53,078 nucleotides of DNA from positions 1 to 53,078 of the forward strand of contig JAAZCH010000415.1 in assembly GCA_012513395.1 (NCBI GenBank), in the 5' to 3' direction. A program made the position numbers and the translations under genes. The notes beneath the pieces were generated by a model. That model was given only the letters and a program-made list of their open reading frames with translations, had not been told where the DNA came from and made no database searches. Shown one piece after another: positions 7,969 through 16,573 of the stretch. The stretch comes from Tissierellia bacterium. GTDB lineage: Bacteria; Bacillota_A; Clostridia; Tissierellales; Peptoniphilaceae. Numbering within the stretch: the first letter of the stretch is position 1; each line of letters opens with the position of its first letter.

Positions 7969-8286
7969 AGACTACTCCAAATAATATAAACACGCCGCTT
8001 CCAAAAAGGGTTCACAGTCGCTCTGCTTTAAACGGAACGATCTTGATTTCTCAAAAGTCCAGCGAGGAATAAATGATTATATCAGTCTGTATTGGAGACT
8101 TCGCCTTCATCCGTGAAGTTATTACATTTGCCACCCCCCCATTTCCGTTGCGGACTCCGACAATATGGGATTATGACTTTTTTCTCCGGCGTGATTACTC
8201 GTTACAAATTCGAATTTTCTATAGACCCTTCCCTCTTACCCTTGTTCCCCTTATAATGACTATTTATATCAACCCAGGAGAGCGTC
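7969..8286. other. Intergenic region between the divergent acyltransferase and mod genes
   Basis: I see no convincing gene here; one open frame over 8073-8294 lacks a ribosome binding site and has an unlikely composition. The stretch holds pyrimidine-rich tracts, a GACTCCGACAAT scrap related to the MITE-like element, and a TATAAT word at 8252-8257 about 30 bases before the mod start. That word could be a -10 box, but no good -35 is seen. Confidence 0.5.
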
Positions 8287-9660
8287 ATGGATAAAATGAA
8301 ATTTGAATCAGCAGATTTAACCAAAGAGCTCATTAACAAGATTTCTCAGGCTTTACCAGGGGTTGTCAGCGAGGGTAAAGTCAATTTTGATCTACTTAGA
8401 ACCATGCTAGGCGATGAAGTTACCGGGGATGAAGCTTACGAATTAACTTGGGTTGGGAAACGAGAGGCAATGCGGGAAGCTGGCAAACAAATTCGGGAAA
8501 CATTGCGCCCTTGCCCCGAAGAAAGCAAAAATTGGGACAGCACCGAAAACCTCTATATTGAGGGAGATAACCTCGAAGTTCTGAAAATCCTCCAAGAAAG
8601 TTATTTGGGCAAAGTTAAGATGATTTACATTGACCCGCCCTATAATACCGGGAATGACTTCCTCTATCGAGATGATTTTGCCATTAGTGATGAGGACTAT
8701 AAAGATCAAATTGGCTTGTTTGATGAAGAAAGAGAACGTCTTATTAGAAACACCGAGACGAATGGGCGATTTCATTCAGATTGGTGTAGCATGATTTATC
8801 CCCGCTTAGTTTTAGCAAGAAATTTGCTTTGCAATGACGGTGTTATTTTCATCAGTATTGATGATAATGAGGTGGCTACACTATTAAAAATTACAGAAGA
8901 AGTTTTTGGACGAGAAAACTTTATTGGTTGTATGCCAACAGTAATGAATCTAAAAGGCAATCAGGATGAATTTGCATTTGCTGGCACCCATGAATATACA
9001 GTTGTTTTCGCAAAAAGCAAACCTTTCAGTTTGTTTAACCAATTCGTATTAGATGAAGATGATTTAGAAGAAGACTGGGAAATTGACGAAATTGGATATT
9101 ACAAAAGAGGTGCCAATTTAAAAGCCACCGGAGTCAACGGGCCACGTACTAAAAGACCCAATTTATACTATCCCATTTATGTAAGTATTGACGATAATAT
9201 ATCTCTAACACAAAAATCACCATCGGATATATGCATTTATCCTATTACTGACGGGAAGGAAATGTCATGGCGTTGGAGTAAGACAAAAATATTAAGCGAA
9301 CAATCCGAAATTATCGTTAGGCGTAATGATAACGGAATTGCAATTCATAAAAAGCAAAGGCCCTCAATTGGAGAACTACCATCCAAGAAACCGAAAACTC
9401 TTTTCTATAAACCAAAATATAGTAGTGGTAATGGAACTGCACAGCTGAGTAATCTTTTTGGGGGCAGGATTTTTCCCAATCCAAAACCAATAGATTTAAT
9501 CAAAGATTTTGTTACCTTGGGGTGTGGTAGTGAAGAAATCATACTCGATTTTTTCTCCGGGGATGATGTCATAATAGTGACAAGGGGTAAAAACGCTGTA
9601 AACAATAGGGTTTTGAAGCTTCCACAAAGTCACAAAACGATAAAATGGTGTGCTGCTTAG
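8287..9660 (+). pseudogene. mod: Type III restriction-modification methyltransferase (mod), truncated by the ICE
   Basis: Residues 1-425 are a type III N6-adenine methyltransferase of the beta class: catalytic DPPY (116-119, in IYIDPPYNTG) comes first, then a target recognition region, then the SAM-binding motif ILDFFSG (419-425). The family motif continues SGTT, but here the sequence switches after DFFSG (about position 9560) to unrelated AT-rich DNA that adds 32 foreign residues before the stop at 9660. Part of the SAM-binding motif and the C-terminus are therefore lost and the protein is expected to be inactive. ATG at 8287 has AGGAGA upstream. The 3' remainder and any partner res gene should lie beyond the right end of the ICE, outside the window. 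Confidence 0.9.
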
Positions 9661-9696
9661 AGCTTTTATCTAAGAATAAGGGTTGTAAGCAGCACA
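9649..9696. other. Inverted repeat near the ICE left end
   Basis: An 11-base perfect inverted repeat (TGTGCTGCTTA at 9649-9659 with TAAGCAGCACA at 9686-9696) encloses 26 bases about 90 bases inside the element. It could be an RNA hairpin or a recombinase/accessory binding site. Confidence 0.5.
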
Positions 9697-9736
9697 TCAA
9701 ACACCCCTAAATACAAAAATAAATAAGGAAATTTTT

Positions 9737-9770
9737 AAGCGATTAGAGCAGAAAATCTAGTCGCTTTTTT
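9737..9770 (+). terminator. Leader hairpin with T-tract before the repA operon
   Basis: An 11-base stem (AAGCGATTAGA / TCTAGTCGCTT) with T6 lies 26 bases before the repA start. It is homologous in sequence to the hairpins at 14975 and 15081, so it is a repeated leader element of the ICE and a candidate attenuator. Confidence 0.7.
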
Positions 9771-9795
9771 CATGTCAAAAGAGAGGAGGTAAGGC

Positions 9796-10578
9796 ATGGA
9801 ATTTGAATACTACTACAGTAGAGATGGTGATCAGTTTAGATATATTCAATTACCAACAATCTTATTGGAAGATGAAATGTTCTCTAGTTTGTCTTTAGAA
9901 TCCATCGTCTTATATTCCATGATGCTTAATCGAATAAGTTTATCTTTTAAAAATGGATGGGTTGATGAAGAGTCAAGAGTATACATTTATTTCACCATTG
10001 AAGAAGTAATGAGAAAACTGAGGTGTAAGTCAGAAAAAGCAACAAAGATATTAAATGAATTAGATTCAGAAAAGGGAATTGGGTTGATTGAACGAAGAAG
10101 GCAAGGACAAGGAAAACCAGCAATTATCTATGTCAAAGACTTCTTAAGTATATTCCGAATTACTACTTATAAAATCGAAAATCAAGTAAATGCGAAATCG
10201 AAAGTTAAGAATTTCGATATACATGATTCAAGAACTTCTGAAATCGAAAATCAAGAATTTCGAAAATCGAATAGAAACTATATAGATATTAGAGAACCTG
10301 ATTTAAGAAAGAATGATATGAGGAGTAACCCAACTCTTTTAGGGTTATTTGAAAATGTCATATTGACTAAAGAAGATTATGAAGAACTTTCAAGAACGAT
10401 TGTTGAAGATTTAGATGGTCTGATAAATAGACTATCTACCTATATGGTTTCAACTGGAAGAACTTATAAGAATCACAAAGCAACCCTTTTATCTTGGTAC
10501 TTACAGGATAAAAAGAAATATCAAAAGAAATCAACCGTACTGAGTTACGAAGATTATGACAAAGGAGAACATTTGTAA
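9796..10578 (+). CDS. RepA_N-type replication initiator
   Basis: A 260-residue protein whose first 115 residues match the RepA_N winged-helix initiator domain (FRYIQLPTILLEDEMFSSLS, then SLESIVLYSMMLNRISLS and the helix with LRCKSEKATKILNEL). A Lys/Asn-rich linker and a C-terminal helical domain similar to DUF6017 follow. Proteins of this kind start replication of theta plasmids and of Tn1549-like ICEs after excision. GAGGAGG lies 7 bases before the ATG. The stop overlaps the start of the DnaC-like gene (TAATG), so initiator and helicase loader are translationally coupled. Confidence 0.88.
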   Translation: MEFEYYYSRDGDQFRYIQLPTILLEDEMFSSLSLESIVLYSMMLNRISLSFKNGWVDEESRVYIYFTIEEVMRKLRCKSEKATKILNELDSEKGIGLIERRRQGQGKPAIIYVKDFLSIFRITTYKIENQVNAKSKVKNFDIHDSRTSEIENQEFRKSNRNYIDIREPDLRKNDMRSNPTLLGLFENVILTKEDYEELSRTIVEDLDGLINRLSTYMVSTGRTYKNHKATLLSWYLQDKKKYQKKSTVLSYEDYDKGEHL

Positions 10579-11408
10579 TGAATGAAATGAAACAAATAAG
10601 AATAGGAGAAGCGATATTTAAGTATTCTCCAGAAAAAGCATATCCGAAAAACGGAAATGTATATTGTAAAACGTGCCATGAACAAATAAATGGTGAGGTA
10701 ATTAACATGATGGGAACATGGATGAGTTTTCCTAGTCAGTGTAAGTGTCAGAGAGATGAAGAAAAACGATGGAAGGAACATGAACGTGCCATGAAGATTC
10801 ATCAATTAAAGGATCTATGTTTTACCAATCTTAAGCAGAGAGATTACACATTGGAAAAATGTGTAATCAATAATAAGAAAACCCTAAGTGTTGCATCCAA
10901 CTATATTAGTAAATTTGAGGAGATAAGTAAGAAGAATGTTGGAATCTTATTTTATGGAGAAGTTGGCAGTGGCAAAAGTTATCTTGCTGCAGCCATAGCA
11001 AATGCAGTGATGGAAGAGTATCAAATAAGCTGCAAAATGCGTAATTTCTCACAGATTATCAATGATTTACAGTCAGGTGGGTTTGAACTAGATAAGAATA
11101 AGTACATTGAATCGTTGGTTAGAACTCCACTACTTATCTTGGATGATTTAGGTATTGAAAGAAATACACCTTATGCATTGGAGCAAGTCTACAACATCAT
11201 TAATGGTCGCTGCTTACAAGGGAAACCAACCATTATCACCACCAATTTGAGTATTGAATTAATTAGAAATCACACTGAAAGTATCGAATACAAGAGAATT
11301 TATTCAAGAGTACTTGAAATGTGTATTCCAGTTTTGGTTAGTGGTGATGATATTAGAAATCAGATTCATAAAAGCAAAATTGAGGAAGCGAGAGAGCTTC
11401 TATTGTAG
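10578..11408 (+). CDS. DnaC/IstB-like AAA+ ATPase (putative helicase loader)
   Basis: A 276-residue AAA+ protein. The N-terminus has a Cys pattern (CKTCH and CKCQ) that may bind zinc. Walker A is GEVGSGKS (127-134), Walker B is LLILDDLG, and a sensor-like ITTN follows. DnaC-type proteins load the replicative helicase at the origin; in ICEs they accompany RepA_N. The gene overlaps the end of repA and is followed 12 bases later by pcfB. IstB transposition helpers share the fold, but no transposase is adjacent. Confidence 0.88.
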   Translation: MNEMKQIRIGEAIFKYSPEKAYPKNGNVYCKTCHEQINGEVINMMGTWMSFPSQCKCQRDEEKRWKEHERAMKIHQLKDLCFTNLKQRDYTLEKCVINNKKTLSVASNYISKFEEISKKNVGILFYGEVGSGKSYLAAAIANAVMEEYQISCKMRNFSQIINDLQSGGFELDKNKYIESLVRTPLLILDDLGIERNTPYALEQVYNIINGRCLQGKPTIITTNLSIELIRNHTESIEYKRIYSRVLEMCIPVLVSGDDIRNQIHKSKIEEARELLL

Positions 11409-11420
11409 GAGGTGATTATT

Positions 11421-11909
11421 GTGATAAATGAAGAAATAAGTAATAAAACTTTGCATATGGAAGTACAAGCAACAAAAGTATCAGCAAAGTTGATAGAAAA
11501 ACTTATAAAAGACTTAATACAAAAGCTAGACCAGAAGAAACAAAGTTTGGATAACTATTTAAAGGGTTCCTCTAAAGAAGTTGCAATGAAAGATATGGTT
11601 AAAAAAGGTCAACTAGAAGAACTTGAAGTTAAGGAAAGCGACCTTAAAGAATTAAAGAAAGAACTTAATAAACACGGAGTCAGATTTTCTTTAATGAAGG
11701 ATAAATCTTCAGGAAACTACTCGGTATTTTTTCAAGCCAAAGATACGGCGGTTATGGAAAAGGCATTTCGCAATGCTTTAGCTAACGTTGAACAGAAAGA
11801 AGCGAAGAAAGATTCAGTAGTTAAGGCAATCGATAAATTTAAACAAACTATCAAAGAAACTGTCACAAAAGACAAAGTTAAAAATAAGCAGAAGGAGCAA
11901 AGTTTATGA
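11421..11909 (+). CDS. pcfB: PcfB-like conjugation protein (DUF3801)
   Basis: A 162-residue cytoplasmic protein rich in Lys and Glu. The region GVRFSLMKDKSSGNYSVFF and the C-terminal helix follow the DUF3801/PcfB pattern. In pCF10, PcfB helps dock the relaxosome to the coupling protein PcfC. The chosen start is GTG at 11421, because AGGAGG lies 8 bases before it; a GTG three codons upstream overlaps that site. It precedes the coupling protein gene as in other elements, but a BRO/KilAC gene is inserted between. The stop overlaps that gene by 4 bases (ATGA). Confidence 0.8.
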   Translation: MINEEISNKTLHMEVQATKVSAKLIEKLIKDLIQKLDQKKQSLDNYLKGSSKEVAMKDMVKKGQLEELEVKESDLKELKKELNKHGVRFSLMKDKSSGNYSVFFQAKDTAVMEKAFRNALANVEQKEAKKDSVVKAIDKFKQTIKETVTKDKVKNKQKEQSL

Positions 11910-12643
11910 TAAGCAACAATCAAGTACAACAATTTCAAAGTCAACACTTTGGGAAACTCACGGTCATAAGAAAAGACGGTGAGTTTTTCTTTATAGGGAA
12001 AGAAGTAGCGGACATGTTGGGATATATAAATTCCAGAAAAGCAATAGGGGATCATGTAGACAATGAAGATAAGGGTGTAACGAAATGGAACACCCTTGGA
12101 GGTGCTCAGAATATCTCTGTAATAAACGAATCAGGGTTATACTCACTGATATTATCTTCCAAACTCCCACAGGCGAAAGAGTTTAAACGTTGGGTAACGA
12201 AAGAAATATTGCCTAGCATTCGTAAGTATGGTGGATACATTCAAAATCAAGAAGAAAAGTCTAATGATGAGATTTTAGCAAGTGCAATCTTGGTGGCACA
12301 GAATGTAATTAAGGATAAAGAGAGAAAAATTGCAGAGCTAGAACCTAAAGCAATCTATTATGACAATCTTGTAAATCAACATCTTCTAACCAATATTCGA
12401 AACACTGCGAAGGAGCTTAAGGTATCTCAGAAGAAATTTGTTGAGTTTTTGCTGGAAAATAAATTCTTATATAGAGATAAGTTTGAGAGATTGCTACCTT
12501 ATGCAAAAAAGAATAATGGTTATTTTGAGATTAAGGAATGGTATAACTACTATAATGATTTAGTTGGAATCCAAACATTGATAACTCCAAAAGGCCGAGA
12601 ATATCTAATGGCATTGATTGGAGGTGATGTCACTTGTGATTGA
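11906..12643 (+). CDS. BRO-N / KilAC antirepressor-like protein
   Basis: A 245-residue protein with a BRO-type N-terminal domain (residues 10-110: FGKLTVIRKDGEFFFIGKEV, ADMLGY, LILSSKLPQAKEFKRWV). A short helical linker and a KilAC-type C-terminal domain (TAKELKVSQKKFVEFLLENK, then TPKGREYLMALI) follow. Phage proteins of this design bind DNA or repressors and act as antirepressors. ATGA coupling to pcfB and overlap with the VirD4 gene place it inside the conjugation operon. Its job may be to relieve repression of transfer genes; that is inference. Confidence 0.85.
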   Translation: MISNNQVQQFQSQHFGKLTVIRKDGEFFFIGKEVADMLGYINSRKAIGDHVDNEDKGVTKWNTLGGAQNISVINESGLYSLILSSKLPQAKEFKRWVTKEILPSIRKYGGYIQNQEEKSNDEILASAILVAQNVIKDKERKIAELEPKAIYYDNLVNQHLLTNIRNTAKELKVSQKKFVEFLLENKFLYRDKFERLLPYAKKNNGYFEIKEWYNYYNDLVGIQTLITPKGREYLMALIGGDVTCD

Positions 12644-14420
12644 TAAAATACTTCAAGATATAAAGTCCATATTTCAAGGGCAAGATTGGAAAAAGCTGTT
12701 AAAAGCGAATATTCCATACCTTGCCTTTTTCTATGTAGGAAACATATTCTCTGCTCATGTAAGAGCTTATCGAGGTGGAGATATTATCGATCGGATAATG
12801 ACTGCTATCGTGGAGATTGGAACAATGAGACTAATACCAAGTATTAATCTGAATAATTTACTAGTTGGTTTATTAGTTGCTGGCTCGATAAAGTTTATAG
12901 TCTATAACAAGGGAAAGAAAGCAAAAAAGTTTCGAGAAGGTAGAGAGTATGGGTCAGCAAGGTGGGGTAATGCTAAAGATATTCAGCCATATGTTGATGA
13001 AAAGTATGATAACAATGTTTTATTCACTAATACGGAGCGTTTGACGATGAATGGTAGACCAAAGAATCCGAAGTATGCTAGAAACAAGAACGTTCTTGTT
13101 ATTGGTGGATCTGGTTCAGGAAAAACAAGATTCTTTGTAAAACCGAATCTCATGCAAATGCATTCTTCTTATGTTGTAACAGATCCTAAAGGGACAATTG
13201 TACTAGAGTGTGGAAAGATGCTTGAAGAGAATGGTTATGAGATTAAAATCTTAAACACAATCAACTTCAAGAAAAGTATGAAATACAATCCCTTTGCCTA
13301 TTTGAGAAGTGAAAAAGATATCTTGAAACTGGTTCAAACGATTATTGCTAATACAAAAGGAGAAGGAGAAAAAGCGGGTGAGGACTTTTGGGTTAAAGCT
13401 GAAAAACTTTATTACACAGCATTAATCGGTTACATCTATTATGAAGCTCCTAAAGAAGAGAAGAACTTCAAAACGCTATTGGATATGATTGATGCATCAG
13501 AAGTACGAGAAGATGATGAAAGTTACATGAACCCAATAGATAGACTGTTTGAAGCATTAGAAAAGAAACATCCTACACATTTTGCTGTAAAGCAATATAA
13601 GAAATACAAGCTTGCAGCTGGGAAAACTGCCAAGAGTATTCTAATCTCATGTGGTGCTAGACTTGCTCCATTTGATATTGAAGAATTAAGAGAACTCATG
13701 AGTGAGGACGAAATGTTCTTAGATACCATTGGGGATAAGAAAACTGCCTTGTTTGTCATCATCTCTGATACAGATGACACATTTAACTTTGTAGTATCCA
13801 TTATGTACTCTCAGCTATTTAATTTGTTATGTGATAAAGCAGATGATGTCTATGGTGGTCGCTTACCTGTTCATGTTCGCTTTCTCTTAGACGAGTTTGC
13901 AAATATCGGTTTAATACCAAAGTTTGAAAAGTTGATTGCAACGATTCGTTCGAGAGAAATCTCAGCAAGTATCATCTTACAAGCACAATCTCAGCTCAAG
14001 GCAATCTATAAGGATCATGCTGATACAATTATCGGAAACTGTGATAGTACTTTGTTTCTTGGTGGGAAAGAGAAAACAACTCTAAAAGAACTCTCTGAAA
14101 CATTAGGAAAAGAAACCATCGACCTATATAACACTTCTGAAACTAGAAGTAACCAAAAATCATTTGGACTTAATTACCAAAAAGTTGGCAAAGAATTGAT
14201 GAGCCAAGATGAAATAACAGTCATGGATGGAGGAAAGTGTATCTTTCAGTTAAGAGGTGTTCGTCCATTCTTGTCAGAGAAATTCGACATCACAAAACAT
14301 AAGAACTACAAGCTGTTGGAAGACTTTGATAAGCGAAACTTATTTAATATTGAGAAGTACATGAAGCGAGTTGGAAAGGCAAAGATAACTGCAAGGACAA
14401 GAATAAACTCCATTAATTGA
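12636..14420 (+). CDS. VirD4/TraG-type coupling protein (PcfC-like)
   Basis: A 594-residue membrane-anchored hexameric ATPase that links the relaxase-DNA complex to the transfer channel. Two hydrophobic segments lie in the first 85 residues. Walker A is GGSGSGKT (157-164), YVVTDPKG follows, and Walker B is LLDEF (417-421) in RFLLDEFANIG; the glutamine-rich IILQAQSQL motif follows. The start is ambiguous: GTG at 12636 with GGAGG 11 bases upstream is preferred, while TTG at 12618 or ATG at 12627 are in frame. It overlaps the antirepressor gene by 8 bases. Confidence 0.93.
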   Translation: MIDKILQDIKSIFQGQDWKKLLKANIPYLAFFYVGNIFSAHVRAYRGGDIIDRIMTAIVEIGTMRLIPSINLNNLLVGLLVAGSIKFIVYNKGKKAKKFREGREYGSARWGNAKDIQPYVDEKYDNNVLFTNTERLTMNGRPKNPKYARNKNVLVIGGSGSGKTRFFVKPNLMQMHSSYVVTDPKGTIVLECGKMLEENGYEIKILNTINFKKSMKYNPFAYLRSEKDILKLVQTIIANTKGEGEKAGEDFWVKAEKLYYTALIGYIYYEAPKEEKNFKTLLDMIDASEVREDDESYMNPIDRLFEALEKKHPTHFAVKQYKKYKLAAGKTAKSILISCGARLAPFDIEELRELMSEDEMFLDTIGDKKTALFVIISDTDDTFNFVVSIMYSQLFNLLCDKADDVYGGRLPVHVRFLLDEFANIGLIPKFEKLIATIRSREISASIILQAQSQLKAIYKDHADTIIGNCDSTLFLGGKEKTTLKELSETLGKETIDLYNTSETRSNQKSFGLNYQKVGKELMSQDEITVMDGGKCIFQLRGVRPFLSEKFDITKHKNYKLLEDFDKRNLFNIEKYMKRVGKAKITARTRINSIN

Positions 14421-14507
14421 TAAAATACTACGGATTGAGAATCTAAAAGGTTATAATAGTTGTATTAAAGAGAACGACAAATTGGAATTTGTAGAAGGAA
14501 AAGAAAT

Positions 14508-14921
14508 ATGAAAAAGCAAATTGGAATAATATTAGTATTAATTTGTATGTTGGCATTGACTGCTTGTGGAAGTAATAAAAAAATAGTCTTACCAAAACCA
14601 GATCAAATAACCGAAATTGAAATTATGAAGAGTACTTCTGAAAGTGATATGAAAATTATTGAGCAAGATAAAATTTCTAAAATAATTTCTGCAATAAAAG
14701 AAAATACTAATAATACTGGTAAAGAAAGTACTAATGATCAGCCTACAAATATTGACGAGTACATTACTATTAAATTTAATCATGAAAATGCAGAAGGCAG
14801 TCCTAGTATAGCTTATTTATATAAAAATAAGAATATTTGTTATGTTGAGCAACCATATTCAGGGATATGGGAATTAAGTGAAGAGGTATTTAATAGTATT
14901 AGTAGTGATTTGACTAAATAA
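14508..14921 (+). CDS. Predicted lipoprotein (DUF5301-like)
   Basis: A 137-residue protein with a classic lipoprotein signal peptide: MKKQ, a hydrophobic stretch, then the lipobox LTAC with Cys at residue 20. The mature part has alternating strands, including EIEIMKS and YITIKFNH, resembling the small beta-rich DUF5301 family found in Firmicutes elements. AGAAGGAAAAG precedes the ATG. The gene stands alone between the coupling protein and the SSB operon, is particularly AT-rich, and has a TATAAT at 14452-14457. It may act in surface exclusion or be cargo; no evidence decides. Confidence 0.7.
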   Translation: MKKQIGIILVLICMLALTACGSNKKIVLPKPDQITEIEIMKSTSESDMKIIEQDKISKIISAIKENTNNTGKESTNDQPTNIDEYITIKFNHENAEGSPSIAYLYKNKNICYVEQPYSGIWELSEEVFNSISSDLTK

Positions 14922-14974
14922 TGCTGTTATACAAATCCTAATTTGTAGAACAAAACTAAATAGCACAACGCATG

Positions 14975-15004
14975 AGCGATTAGAGAAAATCTAATCGCTT
15001 TTTT
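14975..15004 (+). terminator. Leader hairpin with T-tract, second copy
   Basis: A perfect 10-base stem (AGCGATTAGA / TCTAATCGCT) with a 5-base loop and T6, nearly the same sequence as the hairpin at 9737. A ribosome binding site and a 10-codon frame follow within 25 bases. Confidence 0.75.
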
Positions 15005-15028
15005 AATACCCAAAACCAAGGAGGTCAT

Positions 15029-15061
15029 ATGGCAAGGATAAGAAGTCCTACTAAAAACTAA
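15029..15061 (+). CDS. 10-residue leader-type mini-ORF
   Basis: MARIRSPTKN and a TAA stop, with AAGGAGG 4 bases before the ATG. It sits between two homologous hairpins with T-tracts, upstream of the SSB-Maff2-VirB6 operon. The layout resembles a leader peptide in an attenuator, but the frame could also be the remnant of a lost gene whose leader survived. Confidence 0.4.
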   Translation: MARIRSPTKN

Positions 15062-15080
15062 ATAGAAGAATGTTGCAGCC

Positions 15081-15116
15081 AAGCGATTGAAAGAGAAATC
15101 TTCCAGTCGCTTTTTT
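15081..15116 (+). terminator. Leader hairpin with T-tract, third copy
   Basis: A 13-base stem with one mismatch (AAGCGATTGAAAG / CTTCCAGTCGCTT) followed by T6, 32 bases before the ssb start. It is homologous to the hairpins at 9737 and 14975. Confidence 0.7.
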
Positions 15117-15147
15117 AATTTCAAAGAAAGATAGGAGAAAAATTTAA

Positions 15148-15462
15148 ATGGAAATGAACAGAGAAATGATTAACATCAACGCTAATTTGGTCAAAGAACC
15201 AGTATTTGGCAGTTTTGAAAAGAATGGAGAAACCATTGAAGTGGTCAACTTCACTTTGGTTAAGAACTATGGCAAGGACAAAGAATATACCAATTGCTCA
15301 GTTTATGGAGAGAAGGTAGAGCTTGCAAGAGAGTTACAACCAGGTGATTTCATTCATGTGTTTGGTTACTTCAAAGAGAGGGTCAAAGGCGATAAGACAT
15401 TTAGAAATTTTATCGTCAAATCATATAACAAAATTACAGAAAACAAGGAGGAAAAAGAATAA
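15148..15462 (+). CDS. ssb: Single-stranded DNA-binding protein, OB fold
   Basis: A 104-residue compact OB-fold protein: ININANLVKEPVF, VVNFTLVKN, YTNCSVYGEK and GDFIHVFGYFKER follow the SSB core. It lacks the acidic DDDIPF-type tail of host SSB and ends in a Lys/Glu tail. SSB-like proteins in ICEs coat the transferred or replicating single strand. ATG at 15148 follows AGGAGA by 10 bases; a second in-frame ATG is two codons later. The stop overlaps the Maff2 gene start (TAATG). A longer paralogue is encoded at 37614. Confidence 0.88.
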   Translation: MEMNREMININANLVKEPVFGSFEKNGETIEVVNFTLVKNYGKDKEYTNCSVYGEKVELARELQPGDFIHVFGYFKERVKGDKTFRNFIVKSYNKITENKEEKE

Positions 15463-15677
15463 TGGATTTTTTTGTAGAAGGAGTAAACGTATTAAAAACG
15501 TTAGTAATGGCAGTAGGAGCAGGTCTTGGAGCATGGGGTGTTATCAACCTGATGGAAGGTTACGGTAACGACAACCCTGGTGCGAAGTCACAAGGTATCA
15601 AACAGCTTATGGCTGGTGGCGGTATTGTACTGATTGGGCTAAAACTCATTCCACTATTAGCAAATGTATTGCAGTAA
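15462..15677 (+). CDS. Maff2-family small membrane protein (pilin-like)
   Basis: A 71-residue protein with two hydrophobic helices (about 10-30 and 48-68) separated by a Gly/Asn-rich loop containing NDNPGAKSQGIKQLMAGGG. This matches the Maff2 family of Tn1549-like ICEs. Its size and topology resemble VirB2/TrbC-type channel subunits, and its position just before the VirB6-like gene agrees; the pilin role is inference. It is translationally coupled to ssb. Confidence 0.85.
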   Translation: MDFFVEGVNVLKTLVMAVGAGLGAWGVINLMEGYGNDNPGAKSQGIKQLMAGGGIVLIGLKLIPLLANVLQ

Positions 15678-15690
15678 GGAGAGATAGTCT

Positions 15691-16554
15691 ATGTTTGGTA
15701 TTTTCGATAAAATCACGCAGTTCTTTAAGGACCTGCTAGTCGGAGGTATCCAAGCAAACCTTGAATCGATGTTTTTAGACATCAATAACCAAGTCACAAC
15801 AGTCGCAACCGATGTAGGGCAAACACCAATGGGGTGGAATGGAGAAGTCTTTAACTTTATTAAGACGATAAATGACAGTGTCATTATTCCGATTGCAGGA
15901 CTGATTATTACAGCCGTACTTTGTATTGAACTCATTAATATGGTGATGCAGAAAAACAATATGCATGACTCAGATACCTTTGAGTTCTTTAAGTACATTA
16001 TCAAGATGTGGGTGGCGGTCTATCTTGTCACCCACGCTTTTGATTTCAGTATGGCAGTATTTGATGTTGCCCAGAATCTTGTCAATCAAGCAGCGGGAGT
16101 AATAAATACCAGTGCGGTTGTTTCAGCTGATCAAATCACTGAGATGGTGGCTCTTCTTGCTGACAAAGATATTGGAGAATTAATTATGATTCTTCTTGAA
16201 ACTTCATTGGTCAAGATTGCAATTCAAGCAATATCTCTAGTAATCACCTTAGTGGTTTACGGTCGTATGTTTGAGATTTATATCTACTGCTCGGTCTCTG
16301 CAATTCCCTTTGCAACGATGGGGAATAAGGAGTGGGGACAGATAGGCAACAACTACATCAAAGGGCTATTTGCCTTAGGACTTCAAGGTTTGTTTTTAAT
16401 GGTTTGCTTAGGAATATACGCAGTGCTTGTAAAGACGATTTCTATTACGGATATCCATACAAGTATCTTCATGGTATTAGCCTATGCACTCTTATTGGGA
16501 CTCACGATGTTAAAGAGCGGAACGCTCGCAAAAAGCATATTAAATGCACACTAA
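15691..16554 (+). CDS. VirB6/TrbL-like transfer channel protein
   Basis: A 287-residue polytopic membrane protein with about six hydrophobic helices between residues 60 and 280. The stretches DSDTFEFFKYIIKMWVAVYL, LVKIAIQAISLVITLVVYGR and the Gly/Leu-rich C-terminal helices match the VirB6/TrbL-like proteins of Firmicutes ICEs. It should form the inner membrane part of the type IV channel. AGGAGAGA lies 9 bases before the ATG. It is followed by a small membrane protein and PrgI, the usual order. Confidence 0.85.
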   Translation: MFGIFDKITQFFKDLLVGGIQANLESMFLDINNQVTTVATDVGQTPMGWNGEVFNFIKTINDSVIIPIAGLIITAVLCIELINMVMQKNNMHDSDTFEFFKYIIKMWVAVYLVTHAFDFSMAVFDVAQNLVNQAAGVINTSAVVSADQITEMVALLADKDIGELIMILLETSLVKIAIQAISLVITLVVYGRMFEIYIYCSVSAIPFATMGNKEWGQIGNNYIKGLFALGLQGLFLMVCLGIYAVLVKTISITDIHTSIFMVLAYALLLGLTMLKSGTLAKSILNAH

Positions 16555-16573
16555 ATTATTAGGAGGAATTCAA

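Noticed and set aside
8073..8294. Open frame of 73 codons before the host mod gene
   Set aside because: No ribosome binding site, overlaps the mod start out of frame, and composition looks noncoding.
9649..9696. Inverted repeat as the ICE attachment core
   Set aside because: It lies about 90 bases inside the protein-level junction, and the second junction is not available to show a duplicated core.
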